This document shows, piece by piece, positions 1-8,092 of a DNA stretch of 33,002 nucleotides. Each line of letters opens with the position of its first letter. Position 1 is the stretch's first letter. The position numbers and the translations under genes are program-made. Where the stretch lies: the NCBI RefSeq assembly GCF_019052655.1, contig NZ_JAHQVB010000019.1, positions 1-33,002 of the forward strand. Direction: 5' to 3'. The notes under the pieces were generated by a model. It saw only the letters and a program-made list of their open reading frames with translations, ran no database searches and had not been told where the DNA came from. This stretch comes from Holdemanella porci (GTDB lineage: Bacteria; Bacillota_I; Bacilli_A; Erysipelotrichales; Erysipelotrichaceae).

Positions 1-62
1 TAAAAACACGTATCCGTCGTGGAGATGCAGCTCCAATGGCAATTGTACAATTCGTTAAGTAA
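1..62 (+). CDS. C-terminal end of an unidentified protein (partial)
   Basis: The frame beginning at base 3 is open from the window edge and ends with TAA at 60-62, giving 19 residues that finish RRGDAAPMAIVQFVK. It is followed 15 bases later by a clear intrinsic terminator, which supports it as the true 3' end of a gene. I do not recognise the family from so short a tail, so no function is offered. Confidence 0.6.
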   Translation, partial: KTRIRRGDAAPMAIVQFVK

Positions 63-77
63 TTTAATAAATAATAA

Positions 78-108
78 AGGCACTGAGTTAATCAGTGCCT
101 ATTTTTTT
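78..108 (+). terminator. Intrinsic terminator after the left-edge gene
   Basis: A perfect 9-bp stem (AGGCACTGA at 78-86 with TCAGTGCCT at 92-100) has a 5-nt loop and is followed by seven T residues. The stem overlaps the stop codon of the convergent iadA gene (99-101). Reading the minus strand, the hairpin is followed by an AT-rich tract, so it may also end iadA transcripts, more weakly. Confidence 0.85.
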
Positions 109-1160
109 GTGATAACTTTTTGAATTTGATCTTCCTTCCAAATGACAAGATCACAATCAAATCCCTCTTTAACTTGTCCTTTATGTTTAAAACCTAATAC
201 ATTCGCAACATTTTTCGTAAAGAATGGCAAAGCATTTTCATACCCAAATTCATTTTTCAGATAAATGAATTCTTTTTTTAAGTTTGAAATTGGCGTAATA
301 CCAATTTCTTTAACGGATCCATCTTCATTGTATGTAGACCAAGATCCTTGTGCATCACTAGAAATGGTTACTTTCTCTGTATTTTGGATTTGTTGAATGT
401 AACTCAAAGTTTTACCATTACCATCACATGTAATGTCAATTGTACCACCCATATCAGTAAATCTTTTTGCTTCTTCAAATAAATGAGGATTTCTTGAACA
501 ATGTGTAGGCTGGAATAATGAAATAGGAATATCGGCTTTTTCTATGGCCTTAAAGACAAGTTCTAAGGCTTGTTTTTCATCACCCATATGAATTGTTAAA
601 TTTGCTTGTTTTCCAGCTATAAGACTCGCTGTACGAATTCTAGAAGCCAAATGAATTAATTCATCTTCTGTAATATGACTCGATCTATGATCACTTAATG
701 CAAGCTTAACCCCTAGAATACTATCAATAAACACAATATCGTCTTCCACTGAACTTGTTAGTGTATTACTAGGATAGGCATAGCTGCCCGTTAAGATATA
801 CGTATGTACACCTTTTTGTGTTAGTTCTTTAGCTTTCGCAAATAATTCTTTTGTGCTTCTTGTGTAACCGTCTGTTCCCAATAATCCAATGACAGTTGTG
901 ATACCTGCATCTAATATTTCCTGTACATCTATAGGCCTAGCTCTAGAAATAAATCCGGCTTCTCCACCACCACCAGTAATATGAACATGGCGATCAATTA
1001 GACCTGGCGTTAAAATGCATCCTGTGCCATCAATTGTTTCAATTGGATAAGAAAGTTCGATATGATTATCAATTTTTTCGATTTTAGAATCTGAAATTAA
1101 TACATCTTTTACTCCCAAATTTTCAGGTGCATAAATTTGAATATTTTTAATAAGTTTCAT
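99..1160 (-). CDS. iadA: Isoaspartyl dipeptidase (beta-aspartyl peptidase), amidohydrolase family
   Basis: A 353-residue amidohydrolase predicted to hydrolyse beta-aspartyl (isoaspartyl) dipeptides released from damaged proteins, in the cytoplasm with two metal ions. The metal-binding HVH lies at residues 58-60, followed by the family-typical GGGGEAG at 63-69. A Lys in GVKLALSDHR (K152) is the expected carboxylated bridging lysine. Histidines follow at SDHRSSH (158-162) and TIHMGD, and SSDAQGS supplies the late aspartate. I start at the ATG ending at 1160 because GAGGTGA lies just upstream; an open frame runs 52 codons further but crosses the promoter and the neighbouring gene. It is somewhat shorter than the roughly 390 residues of E. 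coli IadA. It is divergent from the ABC-F gene. Family assignment is firm; substrate is by homology. Confidence 0.88.
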   Translation of the reverse strand: MKLIKNIQIYAPENLGVKDVLISDSKIEKIDNHIELSYPIETIDGTGCILTPGLIDRHVHITGGGGEAGFISRARPIDVQEILDAGITTVIGLLGTDGYTRSTKELFAKAKELTQKGVHTYILTGSYAYPSNTLTSSVEDDIVFIDSILGVKLALSDHRSSHITEDELIHLASRIRTASLIAGKQANLTIHMGDEKQALELVFKAIEKADIPISLFQPTHCSRNPHLFEEAKRFTDMGGTIDITCDGNGKTLSYIQQIQNTEKVTISSDAQGSWSTYNEDGSVKEIGITPISNLKKEFIYLKNEFGYENALPFFTKNVANVLGFKHKGQVKEGFDCDLVIWKEDQIQKVITKK

Positions 1161-1179
1161 GCGTGTCACCTCAAAAAGT

Positions 1180-1189
1180 ATTATATAAT
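1180..1189. promoter_or_regulatory. Overlapping divergent -10 elements of iadA and the ABC-F gene
   Basis: The 46-bp gap between the two divergent genes holds TATAAT on the plus strand (1184-1189) and, overlapping it, TATAAT on the minus strand (1180-1185). Neither has a convincing -35 box at 17 bp. The overlap suggests the two start sites compete, but this is inferred from sequence alone. Confidence 0.45.
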
Positions 1190-1206
1190 AAAACTCAGGT
1201 GATGTT

Positions 1207-2949
1207 ATGTTAATTTCAACAGAAAGTTTAAAAAAGAATATAAATGATAAATGCATTTTAAAAGATGCGAGTTTCACAATAGAAGATACTGATAAAATTG
1301 CGTTGATTGGAGTCAATGGTACAGGTAAAAGTACTTTATTAAAGATACTTGCAGGTATTGAAAATTATGATTCAGGAATCATAATTAAAAAAAATGGAAT
1401 CAAGATTCATTATTTACCTCAAAATCCAGAATTCAAAACGGATTGTGTTTGGGATGAAATTCAACTTGTGAATTCTAAAAATGAGCACCCCGTCGCAGAA
1501 TTTGAATTAAAATCGATTCTAACGAAACTGGGTATTACAGATTATCAAAGCGCCATGTCAAATATGTCAGGTGGACAAAGAAAAAGAGTGGCTCTTGCCT
1601 TAGCACTATGCACAAGTTGTGATTTGTTGCTTTTGGATGAACCGACAAACCATTTGGATAATGATATGGTTGAATGGTTGGAAAATTATTTGATTCGATC
1701 AAAGAGTGCAATATTTATGGTCACACACGATCGTTATTTTTTAGATCGTGTTTGTACAAAAATGATTGAATTGGATCAAGGCGACTTATATATTCATAAT
1801 GGAAATTATGAAGTGTATTTAGAAAATAAGGAAACGCGTATTGAACAAGAAAAATTAGCAGCCCATAAACACAAGAACTTATATAAAAAGGAATTAGAGT
1901 GGGTTAGAGCGGGCGTACAGGCGCGTGGTACAAAATCTAATAGTCGACTTCAAAGGTTTGAAGAATTGCGTCAGAAACGTTTTAAACAGCAAGAAGAGTC
2001 ATTAAAAATAAATGCGACTATGCAACGATTGGGGAATAAAACAATTGAATGTATGAATTTAGGATTTAATTATCCAGAAAAGTCATTATTTCATGATTTT
2101 AACTATGTATTATTACGACAAGACCGAATAGGTATCATTGGAGAGAATGGATGTGGAAAATCTACTTTGTTAGATGTTATTGCAGGGGTGAAACAACCAA
2201 CCTATGGAACCATTGAATATGGAACCACAGTTAAAATTGGATATTTCAGACAAGCGGATCAAGGTGTCGATCTAAATATGCGTGTCATTGATTATATTGA
2301 AGAAGTTTCTAAAGTCATTGAATACGATCGTATGACACTAAGTGCTTCGCAAATGCTTGAAAGATTTTTATTTCCAAGAAATATGCACTATACCACGCTA
2401 TCAAGACTATCCGGTGGAGAAAGAAGAAGACTATATCTATTAAGAGTTTTGATGCAAGAACCAAATATCCTGTTATTGGATGAGCCAACAAATGATTTGG
2501 ATATTTTGACATTAGACGTATTAGAAGATTATTTAGATGATTTCCAAGGAGCCATTATTACTGTAAGCCATGACCGATATTTTTTGGATCGTGTTGTGGA
2601 TAAAGTGTTTGTCCATCAAGAAGATGGTACTTTTAAACAGTACAGTGGAGGATATAGTGATTATTTAGTGAAATCAAAAGATGAGAATAAGAAGGTTGTT
2701 GTTCAAAAGCCGATTGAAAAGAAGAAAAGATCTCAATTATCTTATATGGAAAAAAAGGAATTGGAGCAACTTCCTGAGAAGATGGAAGTATTAGAAAGTG
2801 AAATCGAAGCTTTAGACTATCAGATGAATGAGTGTCAAAGTGATTTTGCGAAATTAAAAGAATTAAGTGATTTGAGAGCGCAGAAAGAAGAAGAACTTGA
2901 AACTTTAACTAATCGTTGGATGGAATTAGAAGAAAAAAAGGAAGGATAA
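1207..2949 (+). CDS. ABC-F family ATPase (Uup-like, ribosome-associated)
   Basis: A 580-residue protein with two ABC ATPase domains and no membrane segment, the ABC-F layout. Domain 1 carries Walker A GVNGTGKST (about residues 35-43), signature MSGGQRKR and Walker B LLLLDEPTNHLD. Domain 2 repeats these as GENGCGKST, LSGGERRR and LLLLDEPTNDLD. An arm/linker rich in Lys and Arg joins the domains. The last 90 or so residues form a charged coiled coil (EKMEVLESEIEALDYQMNE and following), as in Uup. ABC-F proteins act on the ribosome in translation or antibiotic protection; no resistance role can be read here. The ATG is preceded by AGGTGAT. The DMT permease gene starts 7 nt after the stop, so the two are probably cotranscribed. 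Confidence 0.88.
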   Translation: MLISTESLKKNINDKCILKDASFTIEDTDKIALIGVNGTGKSTLLKILAGIENYDSGIIIKKNGIKIHYLPQNPEFKTDCVWDEIQLVNSKNEHPVAEFELKSILTKLGITDYQSAMSNMSGGQRKRVALALALCTSCDLLLLDEPTNHLDNDMVEWLENYLIRSKSAIFMVTHDRYFLDRVCTKMIELDQGDLYIHNGNYEVYLENKETRIEQEKLAAHKHKNLYKKELEWVRAGVQARGTKSNSRLQRFEELRQKRFKQQEESLKINATMQRLGNKTIECMNLGFNYPEKSLFHDFNYVLLRQDRIGIIGENGCGKSTLLDVIAGVKQPTYGTIEYGTTVKIGYFRQADQGVDLNMRVIDYIEEVSKVIEYDRMTLSASQMLERFLFPRNMHYTTLSRLSGGERRRLYLLRVLMQEPNILLLDEPTNDLDILTLDVLEDYLDDFQGAIITVSHDRYFLDRVVDKVFVHQEDGTFKQYSGGYSDYLVKSKDENKKVVVQKPIEKKKRSQLSYMEKKELEQLPEKMEVLESEIEALDYQMNECQSDFAKLKELSDLRAQKEEELETLTNRWMELEEKKEG

Positions 2950-2956
2950 GTTTTAA

Positions 2957-3883
2957 TTGGATATGGAGAAAAGGGAATTTTTTAAACAGCCATTACATGT
3001 ATTTTTACTAGCCGTGCTATGTTGTACACTATGGGGAAGTGCAGCTCCATTCATTAAATGGGGATATAAGCTATTTAATATTGAAGGTGTACCTAGTATT
3101 TTAATGTTTGCAGGCATACGTTTTACATTAGCTGGATTTTTAGTCATATTATTTGCTTCTTTCTTACAGAAAAAAGTATTAGTTGCTAAAAAAGAGAATA
3201 TTCAAGGCATATGCACTCTAGCTCTTTTTCAAACGGCTGGACAGTATTTTTTCTATTATATTGGACTTTCACATACATCAGGAGTCAACGGATCCATTAT
3301 TTCAGGAACCAGTGCCTTTATATCTTTGTTAGTGGCTAGTTTAATTTTTCATTATGAAAAAATTACAGCACGAAAAGCATTAGGCTGTTTTATTGGATTC
3401 TTGGGCATTTTATTTATGAATATCAGTGGAGCTAGTGCCAGTTTTTCCTTTGTGGGTGAAGGCTTTGTGTTGATGTCACAGTTTTGTGGATCTATATCGG
3501 CTGCCTTTATTAAGAAGTTCACACAAAATCAAAATGCCGTCCTGTTAAGTGGATATCAATTCTCTCTAGGAGGTATTCTCTTAGCTATAACAGGCTATTT
3601 AATGGGAGGACACATTACATTTGGATTTAATCTAGGCCTTCTTGTATTGATTCATTTAGCTCTTGTATCTGCTATCGCCTATACGATTTGGGGATTGTTA
3701 TTATCTGTAAATCCTGTTAGTAAGATTGGTGTCTATATGTGCGTAACACCTATCATCGGTGTGATTTTATCAAGTGTTGTATTACATGAATCCAATCAGG
3801 CATTCCAACTATCAAGTTTAATTGCATTGTTACTTGTAAGTTTAAGTGTATTTTTAGTCAATAAAGAAACACAGACAGATTAA
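2957..3883 (+). CDS. DMT-superfamily (EamA) permease
   Basis: A 308-residue hydrophobic protein with about ten predicted membrane segments arranged as two five-helix EamA repeats. The N-terminal half contains CTLWGSAAPFIKWG and the second half the related AIAYTIWGLLL. Such permeases export or import small metabolites; the substrate cannot be told. The start is ambiguous: TTG at 2957 lies 11 nt after AAGGAAGGA, while ATG at 2963 lies 17 nt away, so TTG has the better spacing and the protein differs by only two residues. It follows the ABC-F gene by 7 nt and ends in a terminator. Confidence 0.82.
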   Translation: MDMEKREFFKQPLHVFLLAVLCCTLWGSAAPFIKWGYKLFNIEGVPSILMFAGIRFTLAGFLVILFASFLQKKVLVAKKENIQGICTLALFQTAGQYFFYYIGLSHTSGVNGSIISGTSAFISLLVASLIFHYEKITARKALGCFIGFLGILFMNISGASASFSFVGEGFVLMSQFCGSISAAFIKKFTQNQNAVLLSGYQFSLGGILLAITGYLMGGHITFGFNLGLLVLIHLALVSAIAYTIWGLLLSVNPVSKIGVYMCVTPIIGVILSSVVLHESNQAFQLSSLIALLLVSLSVFLVNKETQTD

Positions 3884-3897
3884 GTTCTGTCTTTTTC
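3873..3897 (+). terminator. Intrinsic terminator of the ABC-F/DMT operon
   Basis: AGACAGA (3873-3879) pairs with TCTGTCT (3886-3892), followed by a T-rich tract. The stop codon of the permease lies in the loop. Confidence 0.8.
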
Positions 3898-3903
3898 TTT
3901 GCC

Positions 3904-3934
3904 TAAAAAAAGATCCTAGGCTTATCTAGGATCT
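3904..3934 (-). terminator. Intrinsic terminator of the serine operon
   Basis: On the minus strand a perfect 9-bp stem (3934-3926 with 3919-3911, AGATCCTAG/CTAGGATCT) is followed by seven T residues at 3910-3904. The left arm of the stem encodes the last residues of the PHP protein. Confidence 0.88.
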
Positions 3935-4698
3935 AATAATTTAAAGCAGCGCCCCACATCGTTAGGATAATGAGCATCACTTGCAGTAACAATTTTTACA
4001 TTATTTTCTTTTAGGATATTTCTAAAATCAGCATTTAAGCCAATATCAGGATGATGATATGAATAATGAGCTTTAGTGTTGTCTTCCATTTTAATGTTGT
4101 ATTCATTTGCCAGACGAGCGATATGATGGTAGGTAGGATGTAAATCGTAGCCTGGATCAATCGAATACAATTTGATCACATCTGGATGACCCACTTGATC
4201 AAAGAGATTGGATTGGATTAGTTTTTCAATAGTGTCATAGTAGGACTTATAAATATTAGAAGGATCATTTTTGTTCCAAAGTAATTCTTTAGAAAAGGCA
4301 TCCATATCATATAGATAACCATTTACAGAGTGTACACTGCCAATTAGAAAGTCAAAATGGTAGTTTTTAAGAATGGAGGATAATAGACTTTCTGTTTCAG
4401 GCGTGTAACATACTTCAAGGCCAAAACGTACAGCGATGTCAAAAGTTTCTTTTTTTAATGCCTCAATTAATTTTAAATAATCATCTATGGAGTTTTTTTG
4501 TTTCTTTAAAAACCACTCTTCTTGTAATTTAGATACTTCACAAACTCTTTTATAACAGTCTTTAAATTCAAAGAATCTATGTGTGTGATCTAATATTTGA
4601 AGATGAGTAATCCCTTTTTCTTTGGCAGCATCGATAAACTTATGAACATATTCAATGCTTAAATCACCATTTTCTAAATGTGTATGTGCATCAATCAT
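3922..4698 (-). CDS. PHP-domain phosphatase, histidinol-phosphatase-like; candidate phosphoserine phosphatase
   Basis: A 258-residue PHP-domain metal-dependent phosphoesterase. It shows the PHP metal ligands in order: DAHTH (3-7), LDHTH (about 36-40), GLEV, GSVHSV, GHPD and TASDAH near the C-terminus. This matches the HisK-type histidinol-phosphatase branch, which cleaves phosphomonoesters of small amino alcohols. It is the last gene of a serC-serA operon, 9 nt after serA, with its ribosome binding site AGGATGG overlapping the serA stop. No other his gene is in the window. I infer that it may dephosphorylate O-phosphoserine, the last step of serine synthesis, replacing a HAD-type SerB. Histidinol phosphate remains the alternative substrate. 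Confidence 0.82.
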   Translation of the reverse strand: MIDAHTHLENGDLSIEYVHKFIDAAKEKGITHLQILDHTHRFFEFKDCYKRVCEVSKLQEEWFLKKQKNSIDDYLKLIEALKKETFDIAVRFGLEVCYTPETESLLSSILKNYHFDFLIGSVHSVNGYLYDMDAFSKELLWNKNDPSNIYKSYYDTIEKLIQSNLFDQVGHPDVIKLYSIDPGYDLHPTYHHIARLANEYNIKMEDNTKAHYSYHHPDIGLNADFRNILKENNVKIVTASDAHYPNDVGRCFKLLDPR

Positions 4699-4707
4699 AG
4701 TACCATC

Positions 4708-5856
4708 CTATTTCTTATAAGTAGATACTCTAATCATACCATTGATTTTTTCAATTGGAGAAATATCAACTTCTGAATCTAAATCAATAATTGTATACGC
4801 AATATCTTTTTTAGATTTATTCATTAAGTTTTCAATATTAGCATCCTTAAAAATATCTGTGATTTGAGAAATCATTTTAGGCTTATTTTCATGAATACAA
4901 GTGATTCTAAATGGTGAATTCATATCCATCTTCGCATTTGGTAAATTGACAGAATTTGAAATATTTCCATAAGTTAAATAATTCATCAGTTCCTGAGCGG
5001 CTTTTAAAGCACAATTCTCTTCACTCTCTTCGGTTGAAGCACCTAAGTGAGGAATTGCGATGACTTTATCATTTTGAATAACTTTTAAACTTGGAAAATC
5101 AGTCACATAAGATTCAACTTTGTTGTCATCTAATGCCACCAATAGAGCATCTTCATCAACGAGGCCACCACGAGCAAAGTTTAATAATTTGACGCCATCT
5201 TTCATCTTGTCAAAACTATCTTTATTGATAAAGTTTTTAGTTCCATCATTTAAAGGCACATGAATCGTAATAAAATCACATTGACGATATAAATCATCAA
5301 TATTTGTGACATGATTTACATATCGAGATAAGTTCCATGCAGCATCGACAGACATATATGGATCATATCCATAAACTTTCATACCAAAGCGTAAGGCTAG
5401 ATTGGCAACCTGGATACCAATGGCACCACAACCGATGACACCTAGTGATTTACCGGTTAATTCGTGTCCAGCATATTTCTTTTTTTGTTTTTCAATATCT
5501 TTTGTGATGTTCTCATTTTCTTTTTGCGTTTGGATCCATTCAATACCATGATAAATATCACGACTTGCTAGTAACATACCCGCAAATACAAGTTCTTTTA
5601 CGGCATTACTATTTGCGCCTGGAGTATTGAATACGGCAATCCCTTTTTTAGTACAAGTATCAATATCAATGTTGTTGACACCCGCACCTGCACGAGCGAT
5701 AGCTTTAAGGTTGGCATTATATGTAATATCATGAAGATTGGTACTACGAACTAAAATAGCATCTTCATCTTCCATATTTTCGTTTACTTCATAATCTGGC
5801 GTAAACTGATCTAAACCAATTTGCGCAATATTATTGTAGAGCTTTATTTTAGGCAT
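4708..5856 (-). CDS. serA: D-3-phosphoglycerate dehydrogenase with C-terminal ACT domain
   Basis: A 382-residue NAD-dependent dehydrogenase that oxidises 3-phosphoglycerate to 3-phosphohydroxypyruvate, the first step of serine synthesis. It has the Rossmann motif VIGCGAIG, the catalytic arginine in FARGGLVDE, and the catalytic histidine in IPHLGASTEESEENC. The last 70 or so residues (RITCIHENKPKMISQITDIF onward) form an ACT domain, which in this family often binds serine for feedback inhibition. The start is the ATG ending at 5856: it has GAGGAGA 6 nt upstream, whereas an upstream in-frame ATG at 5874 has no such site. The start overlaps the serC stop by 8 bases (ATGCCTAA), so translation is probably coupled. 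Confidence 0.93.
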   Translation of the reverse strand: MPKIKLYNNIAQIGLDQFTPDYEVNENMEDEDAILVRSTNLHDITYNANLKAIARAGAGVNNIDIDTCTKKGIAVFNTPGANSNAVKELVFAGMLLASRDIYHGIEWIQTQKENENITKDIEKQKKKYAGHELTGKSLGVIGCGAIGIQVANLALRFGMKVYGYDPYMSVDAAWNLSRYVNHVTNIDDLYRQCDFITIHVPLNDGTKNFINKDSFDKMKDGVKLLNFARGGLVDEDALLVALDDNKVESYVTDFPSLKVIQNDKVIAIPHLGASTEESEENCALKAAQELMNYLTYGNISNSVNLPNAKMDMNSPFRITCIHENKPKMISQITDIFKDANIENLMNKSKKDIAYTIIDLDSEVDISPIEKINGMIRVSTYKK

Positions 5857-6934
5857 TATAATTCTCCTCTTCAAATTTCTTCATAAATGCAATTAGGGCT
5901 TCTACACCTTCAAGTGGCATGGCATTATAAATACTTGCACGCATACCACCAACCGTTCTGTGACCTTTAATATTTACAATTCCTGCTTCTTTTGCTTCTT
6001 TAACAAATTTAGTATCTAGATTCTTATCACCAGTCACAAAAGGAACATTTGTATAAGAACGATCTTCAGGTACAACAGGATTTGAATAGAGTTTAGAAGC
6101 ATCAATATAGTCATATAATAATTTAGCTTTTTTACGATTGATCTTTTCCATATTTTTCAATCCACCTATTTGTGTTTCTAGCCATTCAAGTACTAAACCA
6201 CAAATATAGATGGAATAAGTAGGTGGCGTATTGAACATAGAATCATTGTCAGCATATGTTTTGTAGTTTAACATGCTTGGTGTTTTTTCATCAGCTAAAC
6301 CAATCAAGTCTTTTTTTATGATAACCACAGTTAAACCTGCAGGCCCCATATTCTTTTGAGCACCGGCAAAAATTAAATCATATTTAGAAACATCCGTTCT
6401 TTCACTTAAAATACAACTTGATAAATCTGCAACTAATAACTTTCCTTCATGTGGAGGAAGTTCTTTATATTTAGTTCCATAGATTGTGTTGTTCTCACAA
6501 ATATATACATAATCAGAATCTTCACTTAAATCTTCTTGTTTAATTTTAGGAATATACGTAAAGTTATCTTCTTCACTTGACGCTACTACATTTACTTTTC
6601 CTAATTTTTTATGTTCTTTTAAAGCTTTCTTTGTCCATTGACCTGTATTGATCAAATCTACGTTATGTTTTTCTAAATTCAAAGGAATCATAGTAAATTG
6701 TAAAGAAGCACCTCCTTGTAAGAATAAAATTTCATATTCATCAGGAATGTTCATCAATCTTTTTAATCTTGCTTTACAAGTATCTATAATATCCTGGAAT
6801 TCACTGGAACGGTGGGACATCTCCATAACACTCATTCCACTATTATGAGCATCTAACATTTCGCTTGCAGCTTTGGTTAAGACCCATTCTGGTAAGCATG
6901 CGGGACCGGCACTAAAGTTATATACACGTGTCAT
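5849..6934 (-). CDS. serC: Phosphoserine aminotransferase
   Basis: A 361-residue PLP-dependent class V aminotransferase that converts 3-phosphohydroxypyruvate and glutamate to O-phosphoserine. The N-terminus YNFSAGPACLP is diagnostic of SerC. The PLP lysine is K194 in FAGAQKNMGPAG, and the C-terminal GHRTVGGMRASIYNAMP is the conserved substrate-binding segment. Length matches the family (about 360). The ATG has CGAGGTAAC 8 nt upstream. It is the first gene of the serC-serA-PHP operon, behind a strong promoter at 6986-7014. Confidence 0.95.
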   Translation of the reverse strand: MTRVYNFSAGPACLPEWVLTKAASEMLDAHNSGMSVMEMSHRSSEFQDIIDTCKARLKRLMNIPDEYEILFLQGGASLQFTMIPLNLEKHNVDLINTGQWTKKALKEHKKLGKVNVVASSEEDNFTYIPKIKQEDLSEDSDYVYICENNTIYGTKYKELPPHEGKLLVADLSSCILSERTDVSKYDLIFAGAQKNMGPAGLTVVIIKKDLIGLADEKTPSMLNYKTYADNDSMFNTPPTYSIYICGLVLEWLETQIGGLKNMEKINRKKAKLLYDYIDASKLYSNPVVPEDRSYTNVPFVTGDKNLDTKFVKEAKEAGIVNIKGHRTVGGMRASIYNAMPLEGVEALIAFMKKFEEENYNA

Positions 6935-6985
6935 TTTGTTACCTCGGTGAAAACATTTCCACCTTTCCTTTCTTTATGTTTCACG

Positions 6986-7014
6986 ATTATACATTTATTT
7001 ACATTATATTTCAA
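6986..7014 (-). promoter_or_regulatory. Promoter of the serC-serA-PHP operon
   Basis: Reading the minus strand, TTGAAA (7014-7009), a 17-bp spacer and a perfect TATAAT (6991-6986) predict a start near 6979 and a leader of about 45 nt. The leader contains a small GGTGGAAA/TTTTCACC hairpin (6963-6946) just before the serC ribosome binding site. The leader is too short for a T-box. Confidence 0.8.
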
Positions 7015-7054
7015 TAATTTTGTTCATAAATTAAATTCAGGTGTGCTTAAAATT

Positions 7055-7120
7055 AAAACAAATCATTTAACAAAACCTTAACAGAACCATTTTTTTCGTT
7101 TAACAAACATGCATTATGAT
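7055..7120 (+). promoter_or_regulatory. pst promoter with phased TTAACA repeats (PhoP-box-like)
   Basis: Three exact TTAACA hexamers start at 7067, 7078 and 7100, i.e. 11 and 22 bp apart, all in the same helical phase. A degenerate AAAACA lies at 7055-7060. Bacillus PhoP binds direct TT(A/C)ACA-type repeats spaced about 11 bp apart over the -35 region, which is what is seen here. The -10 box is probably TATGAT at 7115-7120, with no normal -35 box, as expected for an activator-dependent promoter. I infer induction by phosphate starvation. Confidence 0.8.
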
Positions 7121-7153
7121 ATGTGTGTCGAAAGAAAAGAGGACAAGGAAAAT

Positions 7154-8029
7154 ATGAATAAGTTTTTAAAAGGTGCAATGATCGTAGGATTATCTGCAGC
7201 TATGGTAGGATGTAGTTCAAATACTGCATCCGATGACAGTGATTCAAAAAATGAAAGTTTAAGCGGAACAATTACAGCCGCAGGCTCAAGTGCATTGAAA
7301 CCATTGGTTGATGTTGCAGCCGAACAGTTTTCAAACGAAAACCCAGATGTTTCTATTACAGTAGATGCTGGTGGTTCAGGAGAAGGTTTAAAACAGGTAG
7401 CTGATAAAACAGTTACACTAGGAAACTCCGATGTGGCAGCTGAAGAAAAATTAGATAAGGATCAAGCTAAAGATTTAGTCGATCACCAAGTTTGTGTTGT
7501 AACAATGGCTCCAATCGTAAATAAAGATGTTGGTGTTAAAGATTTAACCAAACAACAATTGATTGATATCTTCACAGGAAAAACAACGAACTGGAAAGAT
7601 GTTGGTGGACCAGATGAAGACATTGTCTTAGTTACTCGTCCAACTTCATCAGGAACAAGAGCAACATTCCAAAAATATGCATTAGATGGAAATGAAGAAG
7701 CTAGCAACGCTTCAATGGAAACAGATGATTCTGGTGTATTGTTACAAAATGTAACAGATACAAGAGGTGCAATCGGTTATGTGGCATTATCTTACTTAGT
7801 AGACAATGACGATGTAGATACAGTCGCAATTGATGGCGTTGAACCGACATTAGAAAACACATATAGTGGTGACTATAAAGTTTGGACATTTGAGCACATG
7901 TATACAAATGGAGAGCCAGATAAAGCTACAAAAGCATTCTTAGATTACATCATGGGTGAAAAATTCGGTAAGAAAATGGAATCATTAGGCTATGGTGTTT
8001 CTAGCAAAATGGAAAAAACAGATCACTAA
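7154..8029 (+). CDS. pstS: Phosphate ABC transporter substrate-binding lipoprotein
   Basis: A 291-residue extracellular lipoprotein that captures phosphate for the PstCAB transporter. It has a short signal peptide with lipobox AAMVGC (lipidated Cys20) and a Ser/Asp/Asn-rich linker. The phosphate-binding segments follow: AAGSSALKPL, GNSDVAAEE, and TRPTSSGTRATF, the hallmark of the PstS family. The start is the ATG at 7154 after AAGGAAA; an in-frame ATG at 7109 would fall inside the promoter and would displace the signal peptide. A hairpin separates it from pstC. Confidence 0.95.
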   Translation: MNKFLKGAMIVGLSAAMVGCSSNTASDDSDSKNESLSGTITAAGSSALKPLVDVAAEQFSNENPDVSITVDAGGSGEGLKQVADKTVTLGNSDVAAEEKLDKDQAKDLVDHQVCVVTMAPIVNKDVGVKDLTKQQLIDIFTGKTTNWKDVGGPDEDIVLVTRPTSSGTRATFQKYALDGNEEASNASMETDDSGVLLQNVTDTRGAIGYVALSYLVDNDDVDTVAIDGVEPTLENTYSGDYKVWTFEHMYTNGEPDKATKAFLDYIMGEKFGKKMESLGYGVSSKMEKTDH

Positions 8030-8041
8030 TTGCGAGTTCTT

Positions 8042-8069
8042 TAACGGACATTGAAATATATGTCCGTTA
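8042..8069 (+). other. Intercistronic hairpin between pstS and pstC
   Basis: A perfect 10-bp stem (TAACGGACAT with ATGTCCGTTA) has an 8-nt loop and sits 12 nt after the pstS stop. It is not followed by a T-run, so it looks like an mRNA-stabilising or processing element rather than a full terminator. It could let PstS be made in excess over the membrane subunits. Confidence 0.7.
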
Positions 8070-8092
8070 TTCATTTAGTTTGGAGGAATTTG

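Noticed and set aside
2315..2512. Antisense open frames inside the ABC-F gene and many other long genes
   Set aside because: They are shadows in AT-rich coding sequence: no ribosome binding sites, low-complexity or Cys/Leu-rich translations, and the sense frame is a clear family member.
6935..6985. Possible T-box or serine-sensing leader ahead of serC
   Set aside because: The predicted leader is only about 45 nt with one weak hairpin; there is no T-box sequence and no terminator.
7109..7153. In-frame upstream ATG for pstS
   Set aside because: It overlaps the last PhoP-type repeat and the -10 region and would place 15 charged residues before the signal peptide. The ATG at 7154 has the ribosome binding site.
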